DNA of 64,000 nucleotides from Cycas panzhihuaensis. Its lineage: Eukaryota > Cycadophyta. Positions within the stretch are counted from its first letter, which is position 1. Each line of letters starts with the position of its first letter. The stretch covers positions 21,762,001-21,826,000 of the forward strand of contig CM041465.1 in the NCBI GenBank assembly GCA_023213395.1, written 5' to 3'. The translations under genes were made by a program, and so were the position numbers. Below the pieces are notes generated by a model, which saw nothing but the letters and a program-made list of their open reading frames with translations, did no database searches and had not been told where the DNA came from. Shown here in pieces: positions 10,826 through 21,390 of the stretch.

Positions 10826-11830
10826 GCGGCGGTAGAATGGTTGTTTAGTAAATGCGTTCGCGAGAATCACTCTCGTCGGCCGTCGTGGATGGTGGTTGTC
10901 CCCAGTCAAGCACTGGCTCCCATTTGGTCGAGCCATGTTTCTAGAAGAGGTTGTAATCCCATCAACGTCGAAGTTTAACGTCGACAGGCGGTCTTGCCCA
11001 GTGGCGGGCTCGTGACGGATCGGGGTATTCTCGCTCTTCATGGCATCGCGGGGCGGGGTTCAGGTGGAACTGCTCTTGCGTGACGCGCGAGGCGGCGTGA
11101 CGAAGAACGTTGTGTTGCGATCGCCGAGGTCGTCGAATCAGTGATGATGGGAAGTTCAGCGGCGTTCCGGCGGCGCAGGGTCAAATGAATGGTCTACGCA
11201 TGGTGACATGGCGTCGCACATCTGATCGGGGAGGGCCCTGGCAACTCGCAAGCGTCCATCGGGACGTTCTGCGGCGACGTGAACTGGATCGACGGAAGGT
11301 TTGCCCGCCGGCGACACTGGTGGTGCCGCTGAAATCGTGGCGACCTGGGCGAGAATGCGGAGAGGTATTTCGGAGGAAGGGTCCGGAAAGGGTCGAGTGG
11401 AAGAATAGGGCTCAGTTACGCCTTGACGACATGAGGGCATGGTGGGCTTGGCTGGATCAGATCTTCCTGTTCGGTCGCGGCGATGGTCGCGACGGCTGGG
11501 CGGAGGAAGGAAGGTTCGGCACCGCTTCGCTGTGGCGGGCGGGGATCGGCGATCTTTCCTGAACGGTGCTGCGATCACGTTCCCCATGTTTGAAACGGTC
11601 CTTGTGGTTGATCTAAGTGGGCCTTGAGGCTGTCTGGGAAGGAATGGCGTCGGCATCCTGAGATCTTTGGGCCTGAGCGAATCGTGAACCCTCCCCGTGA
11701 ATGAACACCACTGTCTTCTGGCCGGTGTTGCTGAAGGCTGGCGTTCCATTCTGGGACTTGTTGAGGTTGACTTGTGTTAATGGATGGTGGATGAAGGGCA
11801 CGAGCTTGAGTTCCTTCATTATGCGCTTCG
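10826..11830 (-). pseudogene. Right-arm protease and gag 3' part, strongly divergent
   Basis: The minus-strand sequence aligns with left-arm 9500-10800 by ordered short matches: CTCGACCAAATGGGAGC, TCGGAAATACCTCTC, AACATGGGGA-CGTGAT and GAAGGAACTCAAGC. Between these anchors the two differ by many small indels and substitutions, and this side is more GC-rich. Minus frames such as 11156-11749 are by-products. The rest of the right arm differs from the left by only a few percent, so this patch is anomalous. It may be poor consensus near a fold-back or real decay. Confidence 0.65.
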
Positions 11831-13700
11831 AATGAGCATATGGGTGATGTGGAGGGTCTAAGTCAAATCTCGGTCGAGAAGAAGACGGTAGGTATGAAGG
11901 TTTGGTATCCTGTTGAGGTGGTGCCTCACGACGTTATGAGGGCTTAAGAGGTTTCTTGAGACCAGCTTGGATCTCAATAGCCTCTAACGCCAAACACTTG
12001 GCGATCGCGGAGTCACATGTGGTCGCCCCCATCTTGAGGACTTCCACATGAACTTCGGGATGAAGTGCATTGACGAAAGGTCTCGCTTGACTCCTCGGTG
12101 TCTTTGCTTGGTGGTGGGTGAAGCAGTCATGGAATCGCCACACAAAATCACGATTCATCTCATCGTGACCTTGTTTAAGCGAAAAGCGACCATTCCGCCT
12201 CGAATGGATGGGCTACATCAAAATAGTTGATGAACTCGTCCACCTATTGTTGGAATGAATGGGTAGAATGGGGAGGGGCAGACGGTGGAACCCGTCTGCA
12301 AGGATCGTGAGGAATAATTTCATTAAAATGTGGTCATAAGCCCGATGATCAATGCATGCCATAGAAAACTACGCATGCTGCCGGCGGTCTGCGACGAAGT
12401 TCCATCGAATCTAGGAACTTTAGGGGGATGAGGCGGTAGATTGGTTCTTAACGCCTCAATGGAAAGAGGTGTTGACCTAAAGTCCATGAAGGGGCATGCC
12501 CTCACGTGGACCGTAGGGTCAACGAACATCATAGTAGGTAATGAACAAGGAGCGAATGGGGGTGGAACACCCAACCCTCCTTGAGGAAACGCCCCTTGCT
12601 GAAAAGAGGCATGGGGGTAGGTGCCTTGGAAGGGAGTCAGGTTTCCTTGCGAAGGCACAATGAATGGGATTGCATTGGATGACGGGCAAGACGGATGTGG
12701 AACCGGGTTTTGCCCATATGGGCCACCCGTAGGTGGAGCGACCCCATATGGGTGTAGCGGATCCACCCCATAAACCGAGAGACAACTTCCTCTACCCTGC
12801 CCCCAAGGTTGAGAAGTATACCCTGGGGGAACATAAAAGGAAGCACCAACGTATTGGTTTTGAGGATGTGTGGGAGTGGATCCCATATGACTAGTGGTCG
12901 GAAGGCTAGTAGGACCGGCAGGCCTACTAGGAGTGGTATGTGCAACATTAGGGGATGGCACATTGGTTTGGTTAGGGACAGGTATGCTAACCTTCAATTG
13001 AGAGAAAGACACACTATAGGGAGATCCTGAAACACTAGGACCTCGATGAGAAATGGAAGGCACAACATGTGCCCCCACTGCGGGAATAGGAAATGAGTGG
13101 GACACATGCGCAGGCACGAAGGGATTCATTGTCAAAGGGAGAGTAGATGAGGATGAAGCATGCGGGGGAGGAGCGGAAGAGGAAGAGGCTCCTCCATGGA
13201 GGGCACCCTCAAGCCATCAGGCCTCAAGCGTGCAAGCGCATGACACTGGAGAGCTTCAACTACGTCGATGGGAGGGGTTCCTACATACTCGTAAGAGGTA
13301 ACTGGGACCTCGAACAAAGTAGGTTCCTCGGAATGCTCGTCATAAGAGTTACCAAATACGTGACAAGTCTCAAGAGGAGTGGATCCTTCTATGGCATGGG
13401 TAGAGGGATGGACATCGAGAGAGAGATGTTGGTCATTTGGGTAATAAAGGGGTTCATCACCCTCTTGGGTGGACCCAAGAATAGAGGAAGGAAAAGCATG
13501 GGTTTCTAAGGTTGAAGTGTGGTAGGCCCAATCTAAGAGTATCCTCCATAGTCGATCGAATCGACAAAGGAAGAGGGTGATACTGGTCTTCTAACAATGG
13601 AGGTAGACCGCAAGCGACGAAAAGTGTCGCATGCAAGATCAACCAACAATGTTAGGGAAAGAGAGAGCAGCTGTGGCACGCATGGCTCGCCCAACGAGAT
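11831..13700 (-). pseudogene. gag: Right-arm gag
   Basis: Minus-strand Gag, colinear with left-arm 7600-9490. The 270-codon open stretch 12323-13135 covers the Pro/Ser-rich middle and the N-terminal capsid part, and it is uninterrupted where the left arm is frameshifted. The capsid block 11934-12158 contains NALHPEVHVEVLKMGATTCD. The segment before it (about 12090-12140) is scrambled relative to the left arm, as is a short patch at 13200-13250. Together the arms suggest a parental gag that was open throughout. Confidence 0.82.
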
Positions 13701-13776
13701 TGAAATAGGTATAAAAGGATCACAAGAAGGTAGCGAAACCAACAGAAGAGAGCGGAAACTAGCTCCCTTACTGGTA

Positions 13777-13795
13777 ATCCCCAGTATGGTCGCTA
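13777..13795 (-). other. Right-arm primer binding site
   Basis: The minus strand reads TAGCGACCATACTGGGG next to the LTR end at 13797. It is the mirror partner of the left-arm site 7487-7505, with one change at the second base. Confidence 0.72.
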
Positions 13796-13796
13796 G

Positions 13797-16173
13797 TGGA
13801 TGTGTGTCTACGGGATAGCTACCTAACTAATAGGTGTAGTGGGAGTGGGTGATGATATAATCGAAGGAGAGACCTATGAGGAAAGTAATTACCACGCAGA
13901 GTACCCCGTGCACCGGAGCGCGAGTTTGGGACCTGCAATGGAATATGGCTACTAACAAGTGATCCTCCACCACTTCGAACGAAGGGTGAAGAGGCGTAGG
14001 GTTAGCCTGGGTTGACCTAGGGACAGGATCCTCCCACCCTTGGATGGCTAGAAGGGGAAGGAGAAGATCCAAGAAAAATAGATCAAGGGTGTGTCTAAAT
14101 AAGCTAACTGGGTACACAAGCAACGCGGGAGGTAAGAAACTTGTGCGGCTAAGGAGAGGAGGAAAGGTGAAAGGGGGGTTCCTATAGCCTTTCCTATGGG
14201 TAACAAAGATACATGTAATGAAACAAGTAAAGCATAACCAAAGAGCAAAGTCAAATTTCCCTTTTATTTTCTGATGTGTTAATTACTAAGAAAGGAATCT
14301 AAAAGGAAATAAAGTGGTAGAGTAGAGTAAGGTGTGCACCTGGACCGAGGGCGTGTGTGACGAGGACCAACCTGAGGGGCACCAAGCTACTCCACACGGT
14401 GCATCAGATGCGAAGCATCGTGGCGGATTCAGATGAGGGGCTTCCTTACCTTCCCCGGAAGAATACCAAATACGATGCCAAGGAAAGAAAGGAAGTAAAC
14501 GCTAATAACTGAAGAAGTGTGAAAAGTACGATGTACATGAGAGCACTTACCGGCGACAGAGCTAACGGACAATATCCTTCGCGCTCGCCAAGTACCTACA
14601 AACAATGGTGACCTCCCCCTTTCCAGAGAAAGGGTACTAACATGCAATACAAGATTCTAACAATATATATTTATATAATGCAAATAAGAATCTAAACGCA
14701 CATATGTTAGTATCAATCCAATGAGGAAAGCATGTAAAAGAGGGTAACCAAAGCAAAGGTAAATGACCGATAAGCCTCAGAGTGGCCCACCTCAGAAATA
14801 CACCCTAACCTCCCCAAGAGCCACAAGCCGAGGAGGCAAGGCCAAGAGATGGTGGAAGGCAACAAGAAGATGAAGAGGAGCCAAACACCTACCCAACGAT
14901 ACTATGAGGAGCAACCGGGTTCTGGAGAGGAATGGACAGGACTAGCGGTTGGGACTTCGTGAGTTGCCCAAACACAAGCCCTTCAAACCCCAGTCGCAAT
15001 GTGACAAAGTGGCCCGATTTTAAAAGAGGGCCAACAAACCCTTGTTTAGGTGCGACAGGTGAGACGAGGTGAGAGGGGAGGATTGAGGGGCTTAGAGCGG
15101 GAGGTGGAAGGAAGGAATCCACCCAGCTCCTTCCCAAAGCCTATGCTAACCCTCAACGCCACTACCTTGAGCAACAAATGCAAGTAAGAGGCACAAGGAT
15201 AGAGGTAAAACATCCCACTAAGAGGAAGAAAACCAAACTCACAAGGACAAGCAGGGAGCAAGCAAGATGGAGCATTAATATCACAAGAAAAATAATTCAA
15301 AATCAAGAAATACCTGAGTGAGGGAGGCAAGGGACTTGCCTCAGCTAAGGGGCAGCGAAGAGGGGCTGAGAAGTCAGCCCAGATCTAAAGTGCAGCAGGT
15401 TTGGGACCCTGCTAAGGGGGTTAGATGGGAAACACCTGCACTTGGAACCCTTGATGGCTGCCCGGGGCAAGAATCCACTGAAACCTCTCCAAGGGGCTCT
15501 CTCCAAGGTGTGTGAGGGGCTGGGAGAATGTCCTAGCCACGCCAAAGGAGAGCTGGGCACTATAGGAGAGGCATAGGTCCTGTGATAGCAACAAGGCAGT
15601 AGAGAAGAGTAGGGCACAACCTTGTTTTTTTGAGGAGCAATCCAAAAGTGAGCAAAAAGATTTCCCAAAAATGAGTCAAAAATGACTTAAGTACTCAACC
15701 CAAACCCTAAAGCGAGTGAGGAGGGGAGTACTTAAGTCATTTTTGACTCATTTTTGGGAAATCTTTTTGCTCACTTTTGGATTGCTCCTCAAAAAAACAA
15801 GGTTGTGCCCTGCTCTTCTCTGCTGCCTTGTTGCTATCACAGGACCTATACCTCTCCTATAGTGCCCAGCTCTCCTTTGGCGTGGCGAGGGTATTCAAAA
15901 ATGACTTAAGTACTCAACCCAAATCCTGGAGTGAGGAGGGCAGATGCAGGGAGTGAAGTGGCCACCAGGGTGCCACACTCGCTGGGAGTGTGCCCCTGCT
16001 ATAGTCGTCATAGGCTAAAATAAGTGTAGACGAGGACAAAGTCACCTACAAAGCCACACACATGCAGACATGCAAGCAAACACTCATCAAAAGAAAGCGA
16101 TGATAATGCGAGAAACATACATGCACTTACCTGAGTCAGTGATTCTGTATCCATTCCTGGAAGCCGGGAAACA
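13797..16173 (-). mobile_element. Right-arm LTR of the palindromic element
   Basis: A 2377-base LTR in minus orientation, from TGGATG at 13797 to GGGAAACA at 16173. Its length matches the T3 LTRs (2375 and 2379). Relative to the left-arm LTR it lacks about 375 bases near 15895-15930 and carries a local inverted duplication there. Confidence 0.85.
15531..15891. repeat. Local inverted duplication in the right LTR (166-bp arms)
   Basis: 15531-15696 and 15726-15891 are near-perfect inverted copies with a 29-base spacer. The left-arm LTR carries this sequence only once (about 5545-5710). After the second arm, the sequence from 15676 is repeated in direct orientation at 15895. This is a snap-back and resume pattern. 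Confidence 0.85.
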
Positions 16174-16178
16174 TCAAC
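16174..16178. repeat. Right target-site duplication of the palindromic element
   Basis: TCAAC follows the right U3 border and matches TCAAA at 4902-4906 in four of five bases. Confidence 0.72.
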
Positions 16179-16512
16179 CAAGCTAGGTCCACCTAGGAAA
16201 AAATATTTAGATTTTTAGGGCCATCCTCTCCTTTTATGGGGGTATTCACAGCCCCGCAGTATTTGTTATGGTACCACAAAGTTTACGGTCGGGCCTGCTG
16301 ACAATCTAGAAATTCTCAGCGAGACCTACATCAATATCTATCGTACCACATATATTGATGTAGGTTGGTGACCAAGTAAAGGAAAAAATAAAGAAACTTA
16401 TCAAACTAGGTGGATTTGCCTCGCTTAAGGTGGCTCAAACCATTTAAAGGCATCGATAAGATATAGTAGTGAGGTTAGGGAAAATGACTTATTGTTTGAT
16501 GATTATTTGTAG

Positions 16513-18460
16513 GCTACTCTTGTAGTTAATAACCACAAGAATATAGGAATGGCCATGATGAGCTTCATTGATATAATGAGTCAGTAGGAGATGATTACCT
16601 TACAGTGGTATAAGTTACTAAAGGTGATTAGGACGCCACAGTACACATTCAATTAGAGGTTACTAGTGGATATTATGTCTCATTGGGAGAGGAGGACGCA
16701 CATCTTCTATCTCCCATAAGTAGGAGATGTCACCATCATACCATGAGACATCAGGAAGATACTAGAGGTGCTAGTTAGGGGCATAGTAGCTTCTTTGAGC
16801 ACCCTACCTAGCACAAATGATGCTCATCAAGAGGCGGCCAAATTCTTTACTAGGAGGAGTAGATGGGACCATAGGGGATTATTAGTGCAGGCTTTGGTCC
16901 TATCCAGAGTTCCTTAGATGAGGAAACTCATCACCCTAGCTATTCTATTATGGGTATCCTAGAAACAAAATTACATAGACATACCCAGTAGCTAGATGAC
17001 CACCCTATGACATTACGAGGCTAGAGAGAGATTTGATTGGGCTGCATTGATAGTAGCTAATACCATAGCTCAACTAGACTAGATTAGGATAATTGGGAGA
17101 GGAGATTTTTGTACTATACACTACTCTAATGCTAGTTCTTTGACCACTTAAGAGGAGTGGCTCCACCAAGAGGGCCCCACCCTATATCAGTTAGAGATCC
17201 CAGAGTCCATTGATGGCAAACACAATTCAGAGGTACTGAGGACGAAGTGTACATGAGGCACTCTATGGTAGCCACATCACTAGACCTCGTCACGCTTACT
17301 AACTACATAGTAGACTCATGCCAAGTGGTCCACTGTAAAAGGGATGATAAGGGAGGAGAGCTAGGGGATAAACCAAAGGATGGTGAAGATGAGGATGAAG
17401 GTGATGGAGATGATTGAGGTTCTAGTGATGGAGATGATGGAGGTTTTGTAATAAAGGTAGGGCTAATAGGATGTGTAGAGGCAGGGTCAACAAGGGGCCA
17501 AGACACAAGTAGAGGAGCTACCAATAGGTTCCTAACTACAATAGTAGCTATGGTAGCTGTAATGGAGGTAGCAATAGTTGTGGTAGAGGGAGACATCCTT
17601 AGAGATGAGGGAGCAGAGGGAGTGGATGCCCCAACAACTCATAAGGTAGGCAAGGAGATAGTGCCATGGGTTAAGGAGGTGGAGGTAGCAACTAAGGGAG
17701 TAGCGGTAGATGAGAAGATTATATGAGAGGAGGAGCTAGTCGTCCCAAGAGGTGAGGTTCTCCTTTGATTCTAGCTTTAACTTTCATTTAATCATTTACT
17801 ACTTTCTTAAATATTGATTCTTAAGATTTAATATGTTGTTATGGATATCTTGGACTGATATATGGTGTATATGGTATGATAGGTAGTGCAGAGATGGTGA
17901 GGCTGGTAGAGGAAGTAGTCCACAAGTTGTTCCTATAGGTGTACAAGGAGGGACAACCTCCCATCATGGAAAGCAAGGATCCTTGATTAGTAGGGCCACA
18001 TACAACAACATTCACCCCTCTGATTTGAGCTTGGGATATATGGGTAGTGGAGTCTCAGGAGCTCTAGGTGAGAGTGAGCTAGCTATAAAATGCTCAGGAT
18101 GGCCTACAAGCAAAGAGGGATTAGCTGTAGGTAGAGAGCGACTTGTTATAGGGCTAGGTACAAGGGATAAAGGCTTAGCCACAAGAAGGAGATGATATCA
18201 AGAGCCAGGTATAGATTTCTATATTAGAGGAGAGACTCTGCGAGGTAGAGAGGGAGTGAGACTACCTAGTGATTGAGAGGGATTGCATGCTAGTCGAGAG
18301 GGATTGCTTATAAGATTAGTACAATTAATTAGTTGACTAGATGATAGCTAAGTCATCATGCAGTAGGACACACATAACCACTACAAGATAACAAAGACCA
18401 TGAGATAAAGAAAGCGAGACACAGACCTTGTAGAGGCACCGAAGGAGCTTGGGAGGGATG
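16513..18460 (+). pseudogene. T0 antisense gene (aORF) exons 2-3, plant-mobile-domain-like
   Basis: Exon 2 begins after the acceptor TTTGTAG at 16506-16512 and runs to 17751. A donor (AAGAG/GTGAGG) and an acceptor ending ATAG bound intron 2 (17752-17882). Exon 3 follows. Readable pieces include LLVDIMSHWERRTHIFYLP, DIRKILEVLVRG and PSTNDAHQEAAKFFTR, which correspond to the N-terminal block of plant mobile domain proteins (aminotransferase-like mobile domain). A long Asp/Glu/Gly/Val-rich linker comes next, then exon 3 with heptad-like segments. Many TAG and TGA codons interrupt it. It is antisense to gag-pol and lies between integrase and the extra RNase H. The function is unknown. The C-terminus is uncertain because all copies are decayed. 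Confidence 0.62.
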
Positions 18461-19340
18461 TGGTCCCCTGACGAAGGATCAAGTAGATAAGGGGATGACA
18501 CCCCCTGAGGGTAGGACATCCAGGAGATTCTGTATTATGTATTTTGACAAGAAAACTTTGGACCTCTAGGGAGTTTTCATCACATGTAGCTATATGATTG
18601 TACACCTCCCTTTAAGGACTTTGGCTTCCTAGGGCACATTGCTAAGATGATGTACCATATGATTTTGATGTATGTGTATATATATACCCATGGGATGCAT
18701 TGGTACCCTATTTGATATATGATGATGCTATTTATATGTCCATGATGCTATTATTTTGTTTATGATGTAGTTTGTTTTTTTTATGATCATGGATAGAAAT
18801 AGACATGAGCATACATGAATATGGGTGCACATATGCATGAGGGATTATACACTTAGATAATTTGATTTAATTGTTATGTTATGGTTTTGATTGTATTACA
18901 TATAAATAATTCTCATGTGCTTTCTTTTATGCAATGCCATACTTATACTAGGAACACACGATCACCATGTATATATAGATAGTTACGTATAAAACTAGAT
19001 GAGGGTACCATGCACGTTCCTAAGATGGAACGGGGTGGATATATCAAGGAAGTAACAGCTAGGGGTATAAATACCCAAATAAAAAGGGCCTAAGCAGGGA
19101 AGTGACTACATGCTTAGAAGCGAATGAGGATCACTTATCCAACTAGGAAAAGAGAAGGTCTCTCTAAAAAAGGAGATGTAAAGGTATAACACAAATAATG
19201 GAATCAAGAGAATAGAAAGCCACTCTAAATAATCATTACACCTTTGACTAGTAGGAAAAATGATATGCTTAGGGTTATATCTTAGGCTCATTTTAGAGTG
19301 AAAGAGGCATGGCTATTCTACTCAGAAGTAGAAAGAGTCA
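18461..19340. other. T0 spacer between aORF 3' end and integrase
   Basis: AT-rich sequence with many TATAT and ATGATG runs near 18660-18830, colinear with 28751-29640 (T1) and 55182-56030 (T3). No conserved frame. It probably holds the convergent 3' ends of pol (minus) and the aORF (plus). Confidence 0.5.
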
Positions 19341-20560
19341 CACATAGAACTTCTTTAAGAATTTACCATTTACAACTTTCTCAAATTCAAGACCCTCCAA
19401 TGTTGCTATCCTATAGGTGCCATTTTTGAGGTTCTTAAGAATGATGAAGGGGCCAACCCACTTAGGCTTAAACTTAGATAGGCGATCATGGAGGCAGGTA
19501 CTCAAGCTTGAGGACATGGTCCCTAAGATTTAGAGGGTAGGGCTAAAGATGTTTGTCATATGTTCTTTATGCCCTAGCCTTAGAGGCGAGGTTCGCTTAG
19601 TAGGCCATCAAGCATTTTTCATCCAAGGCTTCAAGATCAAGGAGGTAAGCCTAGAAGCATGATTCCTTGTTAATAAGACCTCAAAGAGAGACTCACAAGG
19701 AAGGGATCTCAACTTCCAAAGGGAGGACCACCTCAATCCAATACATGAGGGAGAACAGGGTCATCCCTATAGTGGTGTGAATGGAAGTACGAGAACCCCA
19801 CAAAGCAGAAGGGAGTTAAAGGTGCTAATCTCTTTGGGATTGGGCAACCATTTTCTTTAGAATATTGATAAGGGTTTTGTTGAATGATTTAATTTGGCCA
19901 TTAGCTTAGGGATAATAAGGAGAGGAGGTCTTGTGAGCTATATTAAACTTCTCACAAAGTTCATCCACCTCATTATCATAAAAAGATGTATCATTATCTG
20001 CGATTAGGATATTTAGGACCCCAAATTGATAGATAATATGCTAATAGATAAAGGTGGTAATAGTCTTGCTGATAATAGATGATAATGGGATTATCTTAGC
20101 CTATTTGGTAAAGTATTCTATCACGATTAAGATGAACTTATATTATGATGATGAAGGCATAGTTATGGATCTAATAAGGTCTAATCCCCATTGGGAAAAA
20201 GGCCATGGGGAAATGATAGGATGTAGAGCCTTGGAAGGTGAGTGGATAACATTTGCAAGCTCTTGGCACCTTTGGTAATGTAGCATATAGGCATGGGCAT
20301 CCTTGAAGAGGGATGGCTAGTGGTAGCCCATGCAAAGGATCCTCTAGGCCATGGATTGACCTCCAAAATGGCCTCCATAAATGCCATTATGATAGTCGCA
20401 GAAGATTTGGCTTGCTTCATCAGGCTTAACGCAGTGAAGGAGGATTCCATCAAAGGATCTCTTATACAATACCTCCTCTATGAGGAAATATTGCTTAACT
20501 ATAGCCCTAACTTATGAATTTACTTTGTCCCTAGTGTTAAGAAGGTATCGTTGCTAGGTG
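19341..20560 (-). pseudogene. T0 integrase
   Basis: The minus strand encodes a Ty3/gypsy integrase: an HHCC-like zinc region near 20290-20404 (HNGIYGGHFGG, then LHYQRCQ with one Cys lost), the catalytic core with GLDLIRSIT (first Asp, near 20165-20190) and IADNDTSFYDN (second Asp, near 19980-20000), and the third acidic site near 19885-19910, read as ANGQIKSFNK, so Glu is Lys. The C-terminus ends NGKFLKKFYV at 19341-19376. Stops and the lost Glu make it inactive. It would have joined cDNA ends to host DNA. The zinc region precedes the core as usual. Confidence 0.88.
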
Positions 20561-21390
20561 AGATATTGCACAAGATCCCCATACCATTCGCTATTAGCTA
20601 GTGGATGAGGTGATGAGTCTTGGATGGCTAAGATAAGCTCATCAAGTAAAGAATCATCAACTAGAAGGTTTAAAGCATTATGGATAGGGGAATCGATTAG
20701 TTTCTTAACAACCACCATTCCCTTCTTTGATTTCTTATTAATGATTTTGAGGTCATATTCTTAAAGGAGGATGGCCCATTTACCTATCCTTCCAATCAAG
20801 TTAGATTAGGTTAAAATGTACCTCAATAGATCAGATTAGATGATCACATGAGTAGTATTTTTGAGGAGGCAATGCTTGAACTTCTTGGCTACATGGACCA
20901 AGGCTAGGCATTCCTTCTTGATAGGAGGGTAGTTAAGCTTAGTTGCCACTAATGTGTAGCTGATGAAATAGATGGCACATTAGATCCCCAAATCATCCTC
21001 TTGGGCTAGCATGGCTCCTAAGGACTCATCGATAACTGAGGATAAATGGGTGATCAAAGAGAGTGGGCACCAAGATTGGGGTAGAAGACAAGACTTTTTT
21101 TAGCTTTTGGAATGCTTCTTGGGCTTTGGTACACCATATAAATAGGGCCCTCTTCTTTAGCAGGTTAGTTAGAGGCTTGGCGTTTATGCCAAAGTCTATT
21201 AGGAAAAACCTAAAGGAACTTGGCCTACCCAAAAATGACTTAATTTGATGTTGCATTTTGGGTGGGAGCATGTTAAGAATAGCATTAAACCTGTTAGGAT
21301 CAATTTGGATCTCTTGTTTAGATATAAGAAAGCATATGAGCTTACCGACAGTCACATCAAATACACATTTGAGTGAGTTTAAACTAACAT
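20561..21390 (-). pseudogene. T0 reverse transcriptase 3' end and RNase H
   Basis: The 125-codon stretch 21026-21403 covers the RT thumb/connection (LKCVFDVTVGKLICFL, IKSFLGRPSSFRFFL) and the start of RNase H (AFQKLKKVLSSTPILVP). Further RNase H pieces continue to about 20780 (PPIKKECLALVHVAKKFKH). The gene is cut at 21390 by the T1 LTR, so the fingers and palm with the YXDD motif are missing here. They should lie beyond T1, right of the window. Residues 5' of 21390 in the open frame come from the T1 LTR and are not part of RT. Confidence 0.9.

Larger units (their letters stand above)
4907..16173. mobile_element. Palindromic Tat-type LTR element: LTR>gag>PR | PR<gag<LTR
   Basis: The left arm (4907-10800) reads, on the plus strand, LTR, primer site, gag, linker and protease. 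The right arm (10826-16173) reads the same series on the minus strand. A 25-base segment lies between them. Both outer borders are the U3 terminus (TGTTTCCC... at 4907 and ...GGGAAACA at 16173); a normal element would show one U3 and one U5 border. A near-matching 5-bp duplication flanks the unit, and the interrupted T0 sequence continues in register on both sides, so the unit behaves as one integration. No RT, integrase or PPT is present. The arms differ by a few percent over most of their length, by eye, and much more next to the centre. Confidence 0.82.

Noticed and set aside
11110-11749. GC-rich open frames on both strands (150 aa plus, 197 aa minus) that look like a foreign or bacterial gene
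   Set aside because: The minus strand aligns in order with left-arm gag-protease 9500-10800 through short anchors, so it is a distorted mirror copy and not a new gene.
4907-16173. Foldback DNA transposon, Helitron or MITE
   Set aside because: The arms carry LTRs, primer sites, gag and protease of a known Ty3/gypsy type, and the borders are LTR ends with a near-matching 5-bp duplication.
4907-16173. Pure assembly artefact from a hairpin read
   Set aside because: The right flank continues T0 in register instead of mirroring the left flank, a near-matching target duplication is present, and the arms have different indels. An error component near the centre remains likely.
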